This document shows, piece after piece, positions 1 through 5,432 of a DNA stretch of 5,432 bases. Each line of letters opens with the position of its first letter. Positions within the stretch are counted from its first letter, which is position 1. This DNA comes from GCA-002731945 sp036344135. GTDB taxonomy: Bacteria; Pseudomonadota; Alphaproteobacteria; MED-G09. The stretch is from positions 1 to 5,432 of the forward strand of contig JAYYUG010000003.1 of assembly GCA_036344135.1 (NCBI GenBank), written 5' to 3'. The notes beneath the pieces are model-generated. The model made no database searches, had not been told where the DNA came from, and was given only the letters and a program-made list of their open reading frames with translations. The translations under genes and the position numbers were made by a program.

Positions 1-995
1 GATTCTTCACCATATTTAGATAAAAAATTCATAACTTCTTTATCTTTGTTATGATCAACAATAAGAGCCATTCCTATCCCGTAATTAAAGGTTTTAAGCA
101 TTTCCGATTCCTTAATATTTCCTGAATGGTAAAGCCATTTATAGATCTTAGGTCTTTCCCAAGTTAAAACATCAATTTCCGCTGTAATATTTTTACCTTT
201 AAATATACGCGGAATATTTTCAGTCAAACCACCGCCAGTTATATGGGCTATCCCCTTTACGCCTTCGGTGTTTTTTAATAATTGCAAAATCTGTTTTACG
301 TAAATTTTTGTTGGGGAAAGGAATTCCTCCAAAAAAGTTTTGCTATTATCGTATGGTGTTTTCTCATGAACATCTAATTTCAGATTTTTAATTACATTTC
401 TCACCAAAGAGTAACCATTAGAATGTAGGCCTGATGAAGGAATACCAATGATTACATCACCGTTAACAACGTTTCTTGGAAGCAGTTTTTCTCTTTCTAC
501 GGCTCCAACAGAAAAACCAGCAAGGTCAAAATGATTAGGGTTGTAAAAATCGGGCATTTCGGCGGTTTCTCCTCCTATTAGAGCGCAATTAGCCTCTTCG
601 CATCCTTCTGAAATACTTTCAATTACTCTTCTAGCAATCTTTTTTGATAATAAGCCCGTTGAGAAATAGTCTAAAAAGAATAGTGGTTCTGCTCCTTGGA
701 CAATAAGATCGTTAACGCACATTGCGACCAAATCTATACCAATATTCTCGTAACAATTATTTTCTATTGCCAATAAAAGTTTTGTACCAACTCCATCAGT
801 AGAAGAAACCAGCAATGGGTCATTGTACCCTATCGCCTTAATATCAAAGATACCACCAAAACCCCCTAACTCCACATCTGCGCCAAGTCTATTGGTTTTT
901 TTAACAATAGGCTTTATATCCTCTACAAGTTGATTAGCTTTTTTTATATCAACTCCTGAAGAAGAGTAGGTTAATGACTTCTTTTTTTTATTCAA
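1..995 (-). CDS. purM: Phosphoribosylformylglycinamidine cyclo-ligase (AIR synthetase), C-terminus cut by window edge
   Basis: PurM catalyses the ATP-dependent closure of formylglycinamidine ribonucleotide to aminoimidazole ribonucleotide, a cytosolic step of de novo purine synthesis. Reading the minus strand gives 331 complete codons. Family hallmarks are an N-terminal YSSSGVDI (about residues 10-17), ADVELGGFGG (39-48), the nucleotide/metal loop SSTDGVGTK (64-72), MCVNDLIVQGAEPLFFLDY (92-110), GGETAEMPDFY (141-151), SSGLHSNGYSLVR and HITGGGLTENIPR. Family members are about 345 residues, so only some 15 C-terminal residues lie beyond position 1. The start is TTG at 995-993. An in-frame TAA at 1001-999 closes the frame just upstream, no ATG occurs before residue 92, and AGGA sits 6 nt upstream. 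The gene is divergent from the phosphatidyltransferase gene. In many bacteria purN follows purM, but that would be outside this window. The identity is secure; only the non-ATG start is inferred. Confidence 0.97.
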   Translation of the reverse strand, partial: MNKKKKSLTYSSSGVDIKKANQLVEDIKPIVKKTNRLGADVELGGFGGIFDIKAIGYNDPLLVSSTDGVGTKLLLAIENNCYENIGIDLVAMCVNDLIVQGAEPLFFLDYFSTGLLSKKIARRVIESISEGCEEANCALIGGETAEMPDFYNPNHFDLAGFSVGAVEREKLLPRNVVNGDVIIGIPSSGLHSNGYSLVRNVIKNLKLDVHEKTPYDNSKTFLEEFLSPTKIYVKQILQLLKNTEGVKGIAHITGGGLTENIPRIFKGKNITAEIDVLTWERPKIYKWLYHSGNIKESEMLKTFNYGIGMALIVDHNKDKEVMNFLSKYGEE

Positions 996-1094
996 AATTT
1001 ATCCTATTTTATAGATTACTCAGCAAATGTTTTTTTGTTGAACTATTCCTTAAAAAGGCTCAGCATATAAATGTAAAAAGGTGTAAAGTATATA
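996..1094. promoter_or_regulatory. Divergent intergenic region between purM and the phosphatidyltransferase gene
   Basis: This 99-bp A+T-rich gap must hold promoters for both directions. Rightward, TATAAA at 1066-1071 is a possible -10 box. The best -35-like hexamer, TTGAAC at 1038-1043, is 22 bp away, which is longer than the usual 16-18 bp. Leftward, TATAAA at 1013-1008 is a possible -10 without a recognisable -35. AGGTG at 1079-1083 is a plausible ribosome binding site for the ATG at 1095, with a slightly long 11-nt spacer. I see no PurR-like operator, riboswitch or strong hairpin. A short open frame running rightward from 974 looks spurious: it overlaps purM and the phosphatidyltransferase gene and resembles no protein family. 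Confidence 0.4.
1002..1005 (-). promoter_or_regulatory. Shine-Dalgarno AGGA deciding the TTG start of purM
   Basis: On the minus strand the sequence AGGA is followed by a 6-nt spacer and then TTG. An in-frame TAA lies between them, so translation cannot begin further upstream. This site is the main support for the non-ATG start. ATT at 998-996 is the only other rare start codon available, and its spacing from AGGA would be too short. Confidence 0.6.
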
Positions 1095-1655
1095 ATGAAT
1101 CTACCCAATATTATAACTATAATAAGATTATTCTTAACCCCGTTAATTGTTTGGTTAGTTCTAACAGAAAATTATATTCTTGGTTTCATATTTTTTGTTT
1201 TTTCTGGATTATCTGATGCTCTAGATGGGTATTTGGCTAAAAAATTCAGTCAAAGTAGTTTGTTAGGTAGTTATCTAGACCCAATTGCCGATAAAGTTCT
1301 CATAGTATCAACCATTCTGGTTCTTGGTTACAACGGCCTGGTCCCTATTTGGTTAATAATAATAATAGTATCAAGAGACATTGCAATTTTTGGGGCTGTA
1401 TTGATTTCTTTTATAATTGGCAGTAATTTAAAAATTAAGCCTCTTAACGTTAGTAAGGTAAATACTTTTCTTCAAATATTCTACATAGCTATAATATTTT
1501 TTATGCAATTTGATATTCTTATACCTGAAGAAAGTATTAGGATGTTCTATCTTTTAGTTACTTATTTAATCGCTGTCTCCACAATAGTTTCTTGGCTCTT
1601 TTATTTACAGCTTTGGTTAATAAATATGAAAGTTATAAACTCTAATGAAGAATAG
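1095..1655 (+). CDS. CDP-alcohol phosphatidyltransferase family membrane protein (PgsA-like)
   Basis: This family transfers the phosphatidyl group from CDP-diacylglycerol to an alcohol such as glycerol 3-phosphate or phosphatidylglycerol, in the inner membrane. The 186-residue protein carries the family signature with D41, D44-G45, A48, K49, G58, D62 and D66 at canonical spacing (D-x2-D-G-x2-A-[RK]-x8-G-x3-D-x3-D). The usual Arg after Ala is Lys here. About five or six hydrophobic segments are visible, near residues 5-24, 27-40, 68-92, 95-109, 125-143 and 150-174. NIITIIRLFLTP at the N-terminus is typical. The KPLNVSKVNT stretch (115-124) takes the place of the GKWKT type stretch of the housekeeping PgsA. 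To my recollection it resembles the alphaproteobacterial paralogue found beside hdaA. The alcohol acceptor, glycerol phosphate versus phosphatidylglycerol (cardiolipin synthase), cannot be assigned by eye, so no symbol is given. Its 3' end overlaps hdaA. Confidence 0.92.
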   Translation: MNLPNIITIIRLFLTPLIVWLVLTENYILGFIFFVFSGLSDALDGYLAKKFSQSSLLGSYLDPIADKVLIVSTILVLGYNGLVPIWLIIIIVSRDIAIFGAVLISFIIGSNLKIKPLNVSKVNTFLQIFYIAIIFFMQFDILIPEESIRMFYLLVTYLIAVSTIVSWLFYLQLWLINMKVINSNEE

Positions 1656-2328
1656 ACTAAATCTAGAAGAACAATTAACTATAAAAATGCCGCAAAAATA
1701 TTTTTTCGGTAGGGAGGACTTTATGGTAACAAAGTCAAACCTAGAAGCCTTAGCTTTTATTGATGAATTTATAAAAAGTAAGCAGAGGATAGGTTTAATA
1801 GTTGGTCCTCCAGGAAGTGGAAAATCACATCTTATTAAAATTTTTATGAATTCTATAAAGACTAGATTATCTAAGATAATTAATTTCCCTAATAATAATT
1901 TATTCAATGAGTTTGAAAAGAATGAATATATTATTATCGAAGATATACACAGTATAAATATAAAGTTTTCTGAAGAAGATCTTTTGCACGCTATCAATAT
2001 TTCTAAGGAAACAAACAAAAGCCTAATAATGACTTCAAGAATACCTATTTCAAGATTTGAAATAAAGTTGACGGATTTAAGATCAAGACTCGAATCAATA
2101 TCAGTGGCTAACATCGAAGAACCAGATGATGAATTGATGAAATCGATAATATTGAAGATGTTGAGAGATAGACAATTAATTGTGAACCCTACAATTATAG
2201 AGTTTTTAATGAAAAGACTCGAAAGAACTTATCTAGAAATAAATAGGACAATTGATTTAATAGATAAATATGCTTTGGAGAAGGGAAAGAAGGTCTCTAT
2301 TAGCCTTATTCGAGAAATTCTTAATTAA
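1645..2328 (+). CDS. hdaA: DnaA-homologous regulatory inactivator HdaA/Hda (AAA+ ATPase)
   Basis: Hda-type proteins bind the DNA polymerase sliding clamp and stimulate ATP hydrolysis by DnaA, limiting replication to one initiation per cycle. The 227-residue protein has an N-terminal clamp-binding-like hexamer QLTIKM (residues 10-15), then FFGREDF, Walker A GPPGSGKS (54-61), a Walker-B-like IIIEDI (96-101), a sensor-1 region LIMTSR (127-132), a box VII DLRSRL (144-149) whose R148 should be the arginine finger, and a sensor-2-like RLERTY (191-196). It ends soon after the AAA+ lid, so it lacks the DnaA DNA-binding domain IV, as expected for Hda. The first Walker B acid is Glu rather than Asp. 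The ATG at 1645 is preferred because the next in-frame Met (residue 15) would remove the clamp motif. It overlaps the upstream gene by 11 bp and has no strong Shine-Dalgarno, which suggests translational coupling. A generic DnaA-like ATPase is the alternative. Confidence 0.88.
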   Translation: MKNRLNLEEQLTIKMPQKYFFGREDFMVTKSNLEALAFIDEFIKSKQRIGLIVGPPGSGKSHLIKIFMNSIKTRLSKIINFPNNNLFNEFEKNEYIIIEDIHSINIKFSEEDLLHAINISKETNKSLIMTSRIPISRFEIKLTDLRSRLESISVANIEEPDDELMKSIILKMLRDRQLIVNPTIIEFLMKRLERTYLEINRTIDLIDKYALEKGKKVSISLIREILN

Positions 2329-2334
2329 TGCTAG

Positions 2335-3483
2335 CTAAATTTCTTTTAAAACAACATTTCCAGAATCCATCGTTATTCCAATTCTTCCGTTTTTGAAATC
2401 TACTGCTTTTTTACCAAAAACCTCATATCTCCAACCCCTGAGGGTTTTTATATTTGCGTTATCATTCATAATTAACTTTTCTAAATCATCTTTATTAGCA
2501 ATAAGTTTTTGGGCAACGCCGTAATCTGCCGAAATAGAATCTAATAAAATCTTCAGGATAGAGATTTTGGCTGATATTCCTTGTGAAACTCGATGATTAA
2601 TCGACATCTCAGGCAGGTCATTTATTTTTACTGACTTTGCGTTCCTAATTTCTTCTAGAATTTCATTTATATAATTGGACTTAATATTGATTCTTGAAAA
2701 GGATCTTAATCCAGAAATTTCCTTTTCCGATGCGGGCTGTGAAGAAGATATCTCATATATTGCTTCGTCACGTAAGAGTTTTCCTCTTGGAATATCTAAT
2801 TCTTGTGATTTTCTCTCTCTCCACTTAGCAAGATGAAATAATATTGAAATAGATTTTTCATCGCTACTCCTTATTTTTAATTTTTTCCAAGCGTTATCAG
2901 GATCTTGATCATAGGTTTTTTTAGAGGTAAGGATGTTCATTTCCTCTTTAACCCAGTCTTCACGTTTATTATCAAAAACTTGTTTTTTTATTATTGGGTA
3001 TAAATCAAAAAGATGGGTTACATCTGATATTGCATAATCTTTTTGCTTCTTACTCAATGGTCTTTTTTCCCAATTAGTAAATCTTGATGTCTTATCAATC
3101 TTCTTACTAAGCAATCTTGAAACTAATCTCTCATAACCTATAGATTCTCCAAATCCACACACCATGGCTGCAATTTGTGTGTCGAAAATATTTTTTGGGA
3201 TATTGTTGGTTAAGTTATAAAAAATTTCTATATCTTGCCTTCCAGCATGGAATATTTTTGTTATTGATTCGTTCTCTAATAATTCTATGAGGGGCGCTAA
3301 ATCTATTCCACTTACTAATGGGTCTATAATAGAAGCTTTTTTTCCATCAAAAACTTGTATTAAGCATAATTTTGGCCAATATGTTCTCTCTCTAATAAAT
3401 TCTGTATCAATAGCTATATATTCAGCCTTTTCATATGATTTACATATCTTATGAAGGTCCTCATTGGATTTTATATAAAGCAT
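2335..3483 (-). CDS. rnd: Ribonuclease D
   Basis: RNase D is a cytosolic 3'-5' exoribonuclease that trims the 3' ends of tRNA precursors and other stable RNAs. The 382-residue protein has the complete DEDDy catalytic set: D26 and E28 in IAIDTEF (Exo I), D84 in HAGRQDIEIF (Exo II), and Y150 with D154 in DYAISDVTHL (Exo III). These positions are within two residues of those in E. coli RNase D. NWEKRPLSKKQ (137-147) is typical. A DPDNAWKKLK linker (194-203) leads into an HRDC domain at about 208-290, and a second HRDC-like C-terminal part contains GVAQKLIANKDDLE and LRGWRYEVFG. The ATG follows directly after an in-frame TAA, so this start is the earliest possible. No Shine-Dalgarno precedes it. 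The gene converges with hdaA, with 6 bp between stop codons, and is divergent from aspS. Nothing in the sequence suggests damage. Confidence 0.96.
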   Translation of the reverse strand: MLYIKSNEDLHKICKSYEKAEYIAIDTEFIRERTYWPKLCLIQVFDGKKASIIDPLVSGIDLAPLIELLENESITKIFHAGRQDIEIFYNLTNNIPKNIFDTQIAAMVCGFGESIGYERLVSRLLSKKIDKTSRFTNWEKRPLSKKQKDYAISDVTHLFDLYPIIKKQVFDNKREDWVKEEMNILTSKKTYDQDPDNAWKKLKIRSSDEKSISILFHLAKWRERKSQELDIPRGKLLRDEAIYEISSSQPASEKEISGLRSFSRINIKSNYINEILEEIRNAKSVKINDLPEMSINHRVSQGISAKISILKILLDSISADYGVAQKLIANKDDLEKLIMNDNANIKTLRGWRYEVFGKKAVDFKNGRIGITMDSGNVVLKEI

Positions 3484-3489
3484 TTAAAA

Positions 3490-3518
3490 CTTATACAGAA
3501 GAAAACATTTCTTGTCCT
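3490..3518 (-). promoter_or_regulatory. Candidate rnd promoter giving a nearly leaderless mRNA
   Basis: On the minus strand AGGACA at 3518-3513 (four of six matches to TTGACA) is separated by 17 bp from TATAAG at 3495-3490 (five of six matches to TATAAT). Six bases then lie between the -10 box and the ATG, so transcription would begin at or next to the start codon. This fits the lack of a Shine-Dalgarno. The -35 hexamer lies within the first dyad and abuts the aspS -35. A+T-rich sequence yields such matches by chance, so this is a candidate only. Confidence 0.4.
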
Positions 3519-3524
3519 TGACAA
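3512..3524. repeat. Inverted repeat TTGTC-3-GACAA (dyad 1)
   Basis: TTGTC at 3512-3516 and GACAA at 3520-3524 form perfect 5-bp arms around a 3-nt centre. The dyad contains the TTGACA -35 candidate for aspS and overlaps the -35 candidate for rnd. The same half-sites recur in dyad 2 downstream. It could be a protein-binding site or part of a chance pattern. Confidence 0.5.
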
Positions 3525-3546
3525 AAGTGTATTAAATTGTCCTATT
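3518..3546 (+). promoter_or_regulatory. Candidate aspS promoter with consensus -35 TTGACA
   Basis: TTGACA at 3518-3523 matches the sigma-70-type -35 consensus perfectly. With a 17-bp spacer the -10 position falls at 3541-3546 (CCTATT), a weak match of three of six. TATTGC at 3543-3548 is an alternative, with a 19-bp spacer. A start near 3553 would give a leader of fewer than 20 nt. AAGAG at 3556-3560, 9 nt before the ATG, is the likely ribosome binding site. The -35 is convincing but the -10 is not. Confidence 0.45.
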
Positions 3547-3555
3547 GCGACAATT
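3535..3555. repeat. Inverted repeat AATTGTC-7-GACAATT (dyad 2)
   Basis: AATTGTC at 3535-3541 and GACAATT at 3549-3555 form perfect 7-bp arms around the 7-nt centre CTATTGC. Allowing one bulged A extends the match to nine pairs (TTAAATTGTC against GACAATTAA). The candidate -10 of aspS lies in its centre, and no T-run follows, so it does not look like a terminator. With dyad 1 it repeats TTGTCCT directly, at 3512-3518 and 3537-3543. An operator is the simplest reading. Confidence 0.6.
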
Positions 3556-3569
3556 AAGAGAAATTTAGA

Positions 3570-5342
3570 ATGAATGAATATAGAACTCATAAGTGCAATG
3601 AATTAGGGTTAGATAACGTTGATAATTCAGTAAAGCTGTCAGGATGGGTCCACAGAAAAAGAGACCATGGGGGGCTTCTTTTTATTGATTTACGAGATAA
3701 TTTTGGCCTTTCACAATTAGTTTTTGATCCTGATAGCGAATCATTTAACGACGCTGAAACGATTCGAAACGAATCAGTGATAATGGTAGAAGGAAAGGTG
3801 GTAAGAAGATCTGAAGATGCAATAAATAAAAACTTACCAACAGGAGAGGTGGAGGTATATGTAAAAAAAATGGAAATCTTATCAGAGGCTGAAGATTTAC
3901 CCATACCTGTCTTTGGCGAACCTGACTATCCTGAAGATTTGAGATTAAAATACAGGTTCTTAGATTTAAGGCGTGAAACTCTACACAATAATATTATATT
4001 AAGATCAGAAGTTATTGACTTCATTAGAGAAGTTATGAAAGAAAATGACTTTCTTGAATTTCAAACTCCAATACTTACTGCATCAAGTCCTGAAGGAGCC
4101 AGGGATTATCTTATTCCCTCAAGGATACATAAGGGAAAATTTTATGCTCTTCCTCAAGCTCCGCAACAATTTAAACAGCTTTTAATGGCATCAGGATTTG
4201 ATCGTTATTTTCAGATTGCCCCATGTTTTCGTGACGAGGATGCAAGAGCAGATAGATCACCAGGTGAATTCTATCAGCTTGACATTGAAATGAGTTTTGT
4301 TACTCAGGAAGATATCCTTGATACTGTAGAGCCCATTCTTAGAAAGATTTTTGAAAAATTCTCTAGAGATAAAAAAATTAACAAAAAATTTACTAAGATA
4401 CCTTTCCATGATTCTTTGAGTAAATATGGAACTGATAAACCAGATCTTCGTATTCCCATAGAAATGAAGGATGTAACAAAAATATTTAAAGGATCTGGGT
4501 TCAAAATATTTTCAGACTCTATCGAGAAGGATAACAATGTTCGTGTTTGGGGCATCCCCGCAAAAAAAGGCGGTTCCAGAGCATTCTGCGATAAAATGAA
4601 CTCTTGGGCCATTGAACAAGGGCAACCAGGGTTGGGTTATATTATTTATAAAGATAAGAAAGGTAGCGGGCCGATAGCTAAGAATATTGGTGAAGATAGA
4701 ACTTCAGAAATAAAGAATTTATTTTCTTTAGATGATAGTGATTCAGTTTTTTTCATATGTGGTATTCCCGATAACTTTCTTGGTTTTTCTGCATTAGCTA
4801 GAAACAAAATTGGAATTGAACTTAAATTAATTAATGAGGATAGATATGAATTTTGCTGGATAGTTGATTATCCCATGTACGAGTTTAATAAAGATACAAA
4901 AAAAATCGATTTTTCCCATAACCCTTTTTCTATGCCTAAAGGCGGATTAGAGTCTTTGGAAAATTTGGATCCACTCGAGGTAAAAGCTCAGCAGTATGAT
5001 ATAGTGTGTAATGGTATTGAGTTATCTTCAGGGGCAATTCGGAATCATAGACCAGACATTTTGGTAAAGGCTTTCGAAATAGCTGGCTATGATTTGAAAG
5101 AAGTTGAGAATAAATTTGGAGCTATGTTAGATGCCTTTAAATACGGAACCCCTCCTCATGGAGGAATTGCTCCGGGGATAGATAGAATAGTAATGCTTTT
5201 AGCGGATGTTAATAATTTAAGAGAAATAATAGCCTTCCCAATGAATCAACAAGCACAGGATTTACTTATGAATGCTCCTTCAAATGTATCTGAAGAACAA
5301 ATTAAAGATTTAGGTATTAAAATTATAGAGAAAAAAGAATAG
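3570..5342 (+). CDS. aspS: Aspartyl-tRNA synthetase, probably non-discriminating (Asp/Asn)
   Basis: This class IIb synthetase charges tRNA(Asp) with aspartate in the cytosol. At 590 residues it is full length for the bacterial type. An OB-fold anticodon-binding domain spans about residues 1-105. The catalytic core begins with motif 1 around 145-167, followed by the flipping-loop region SPEGARDYL (173-181), QAPQQFKQLL (196-205), and motif 2 from F220 to E240 with R221. A bacterial GAD insertion lies at about 295-410. Then come SHNPFSMP (about 449-456) and motif 3 GGIAPGIDRIVML (531-543) with R539. The C-terminus is the usual QAQDLLMNAPS region. H33 in RDHGG corresponds to the His of non-discriminating AspRS, where the E. 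coli type has Leu. The ATG at 3570 is the first start after an in-frame TAA at 3555-3557, and AAGAG precedes it. It is divergent from rnd and lies 10 bp before the NDUFA12-like gene. Confidence 0.98.
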   Translation: MNEYRTHKCNELGLDNVDNSVKLSGWVHRKRDHGGLLFIDLRDNFGLSQLVFDPDSESFNDAETIRNESVIMVEGKVVRRSEDAINKNLPTGEVEVYVKKMEILSEAEDLPIPVFGEPDYPEDLRLKYRFLDLRRETLHNNIILRSEVIDFIREVMKENDFLEFQTPILTASSPEGARDYLIPSRIHKGKFYALPQAPQQFKQLLMASGFDRYFQIAPCFRDEDARADRSPGEFYQLDIEMSFVTQEDILDTVEPILRKIFEKFSRDKKINKKFTKIPFHDSLSKYGTDKPDLRIPIEMKDVTKIFKGSGFKIFSDSIEKDNNVRVWGIPAKKGGSRAFCDKMNSWAIEQGQPGLGYIIYKDKKGSGPIAKNIGEDRTSEIKNLFSLDDSDSVFFICGIPDNFLGFSALARNKIGIELKLINEDRYEFCWIVDYPMYEFNKDTKKIDFSHNPFSMPKGGLESLENLDPLEVKAQQYDIVCNGIELSSGAIRNHRPDILVKAFEIAGYDLKEVENKFGAMLDAFKYGTPPHGGIAPGIDRIVMLLADVNNLREIIAFPMNQQAQDLLMNAPSNVSEEQIKDLGIKIIEKKE

Positions 5343-5352
5343 TATAATCAAA

Positions 5353-5432
5353 ATGAGATCATTTTTTCTTGAAATATTTACTTGGTGGAATAGCCAGACT
5401 TTTGGAACGAGAGTTTTCACTTTATTGAATGG
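5353..5432 (+). CDS. NDUFA12-family complex I accessory protein, N-terminal fragment cut by window edge
   Basis: Only 26 complete codons are present, reading MRSFFLEIFTWWNSQTFG and then TRVFTLLN. The block IFTWWN-x-QT-x-GT-x-x-FT closely matches the N-terminus of alphaproteobacterial homologues of NDUFA12, the NADH:ubiquinone oxidoreductase 17.2-kDa (B17.2) subunit, a peripheral complex I accessory protein shared by mitochondria and Alphaproteobacteria. Its ATG is 10 bp after the aspS stop on the same strand, so co-transcription with aspS is likely. No Shine-Dalgarno is visible between the genes. TATAAT occurs at 5343-5348, but without a convincing -35. The rest of the protein lies beyond the window, so the call rests on this motif alone. 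Confidence 0.82.
   Translation, partial: MRSFFLEIFTWWNSQTFGTRVFTLLN

Noticed and set aside
1091..1096. TATAAT overlapping the phosphatidyltransferase ATG
   Set aside because: As a -10 box it would start transcription downstream of the start codon, and no downstream in-frame start is as well supported.
974..1216. 80-codon plus-strand open frame beginning inside the purM 5' end
   Set aside because: It overlaps the purM start region and the phosphatidyltransferase gene in another frame, is low in complexity and resembles no protein family.
1617..2114. 165-codon minus-strand open frame opposite hdaA
   Set aside because: It is antisense to a gene with clear AAA+ motifs and has no recognisable domain; a shadow frame.
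2313..2347. Possible terminator: AGAAATT / AATTTCT stem followed by TTT between hdaA and rnd
   Set aside because: The 7-bp stem is mostly A-T pairs with an 18-nt loop and a very short T-run, too weak to support a rho-independent terminator.
3587..3904. 105-codon minus-strand open frame inside aspS
   Set aside because: It is antisense to the conserved OB-fold region of AspRS and has no supporting motif or start signal.
4304..4612. 102-codon minus-strand open frame inside aspS
   Set aside because: It is antisense to the AspRS GAD region; a shadow frame.
5343..5348. Perfect TATAAT between aspS and the NDUFA12-like gene as a promoter
   Set aside because: No acceptable -35 lies 16-18 bp upstream, and the transcript would start inside the ATG. 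Chance matches are expected in such A+T-rich DNA.
1..5432. CRISPR array, insertion sequence, tRNA or rRNA, toxin-antitoxin or defence genes
   Set aside because: No spaced direct repeats, transposase-like frame, cloverleaf-like sequence or small two-gene module was seen. All long frames are accounted for by core genes.

Overview
The window looks like housekeeping chromosome from a low-G+C alphaproteobacterium, probably a streamlined, free-living or marine type. The base composition is clearly A+T-rich, and intergenic gaps range from an 11-bp overlap to about 100 bp. Three features point to Alphaproteobacteria: a short DnaA-like ATPase of the HdaA type next to purM and a CDP-alcohol phosphatidyltransferase; an aspartyl-tRNA synthetase with alphaproteobacterial-style motif 2 and HNPF motifs; and the start of an NDUFA12-type complex I accessory protein after aspS. 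The exact lineage cannot be fixed by eye.

Layout from left to right. Positions 1-995 (minus) are purM, cut at its C-terminus by the window edge and starting at TTG. Positions 996-1094 are a divergent intergenic region. Positions 1095-1655 (plus) encode a membrane CDP-alcohol phosphatidyltransferase, overlapped by 11 bp by hdaA at 1645-2328 (plus). hdaA converges on rnd (RNase D, 2335-3483, minus) with only 6 bp between the stop codons. Positions 3484-3569 are a second divergent region, between rnd and aspS, with two TTGTC...GACAA dyads and back-to-back candidate promoters. Positions 3570-5342 (plus) are aspS, followed after 10 bp by the first 26 codons of an NDUFA12-family gene (5353 to the window end).

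The genes cover separate core functions: purine synthesis (PurM), phospholipid synthesis (CDP-alcohol phosphatidyltransferase), control of replication initiation (HdaA), RNA processing (RNase D), translation (AspRS) and respiratory complex I (NDUFA12). Two links are worth noting. A phospholipid synthase gene overlaps a DnaA-inactivation gene, and acidic phospholipids are known to affect the DnaA nucleotide cycle in E. coli. The AspRS carries the His typical of non-discriminating enzymes, which implies a GatCAB-dependent route to Asn-tRNA. I see no mobile element, CRISPR array, RNA gene, defence system or evidence of horizontal transfer, and no convincing undescribed system. The most unusual structure is the dyad-rich rnd/aspS intergenic region.
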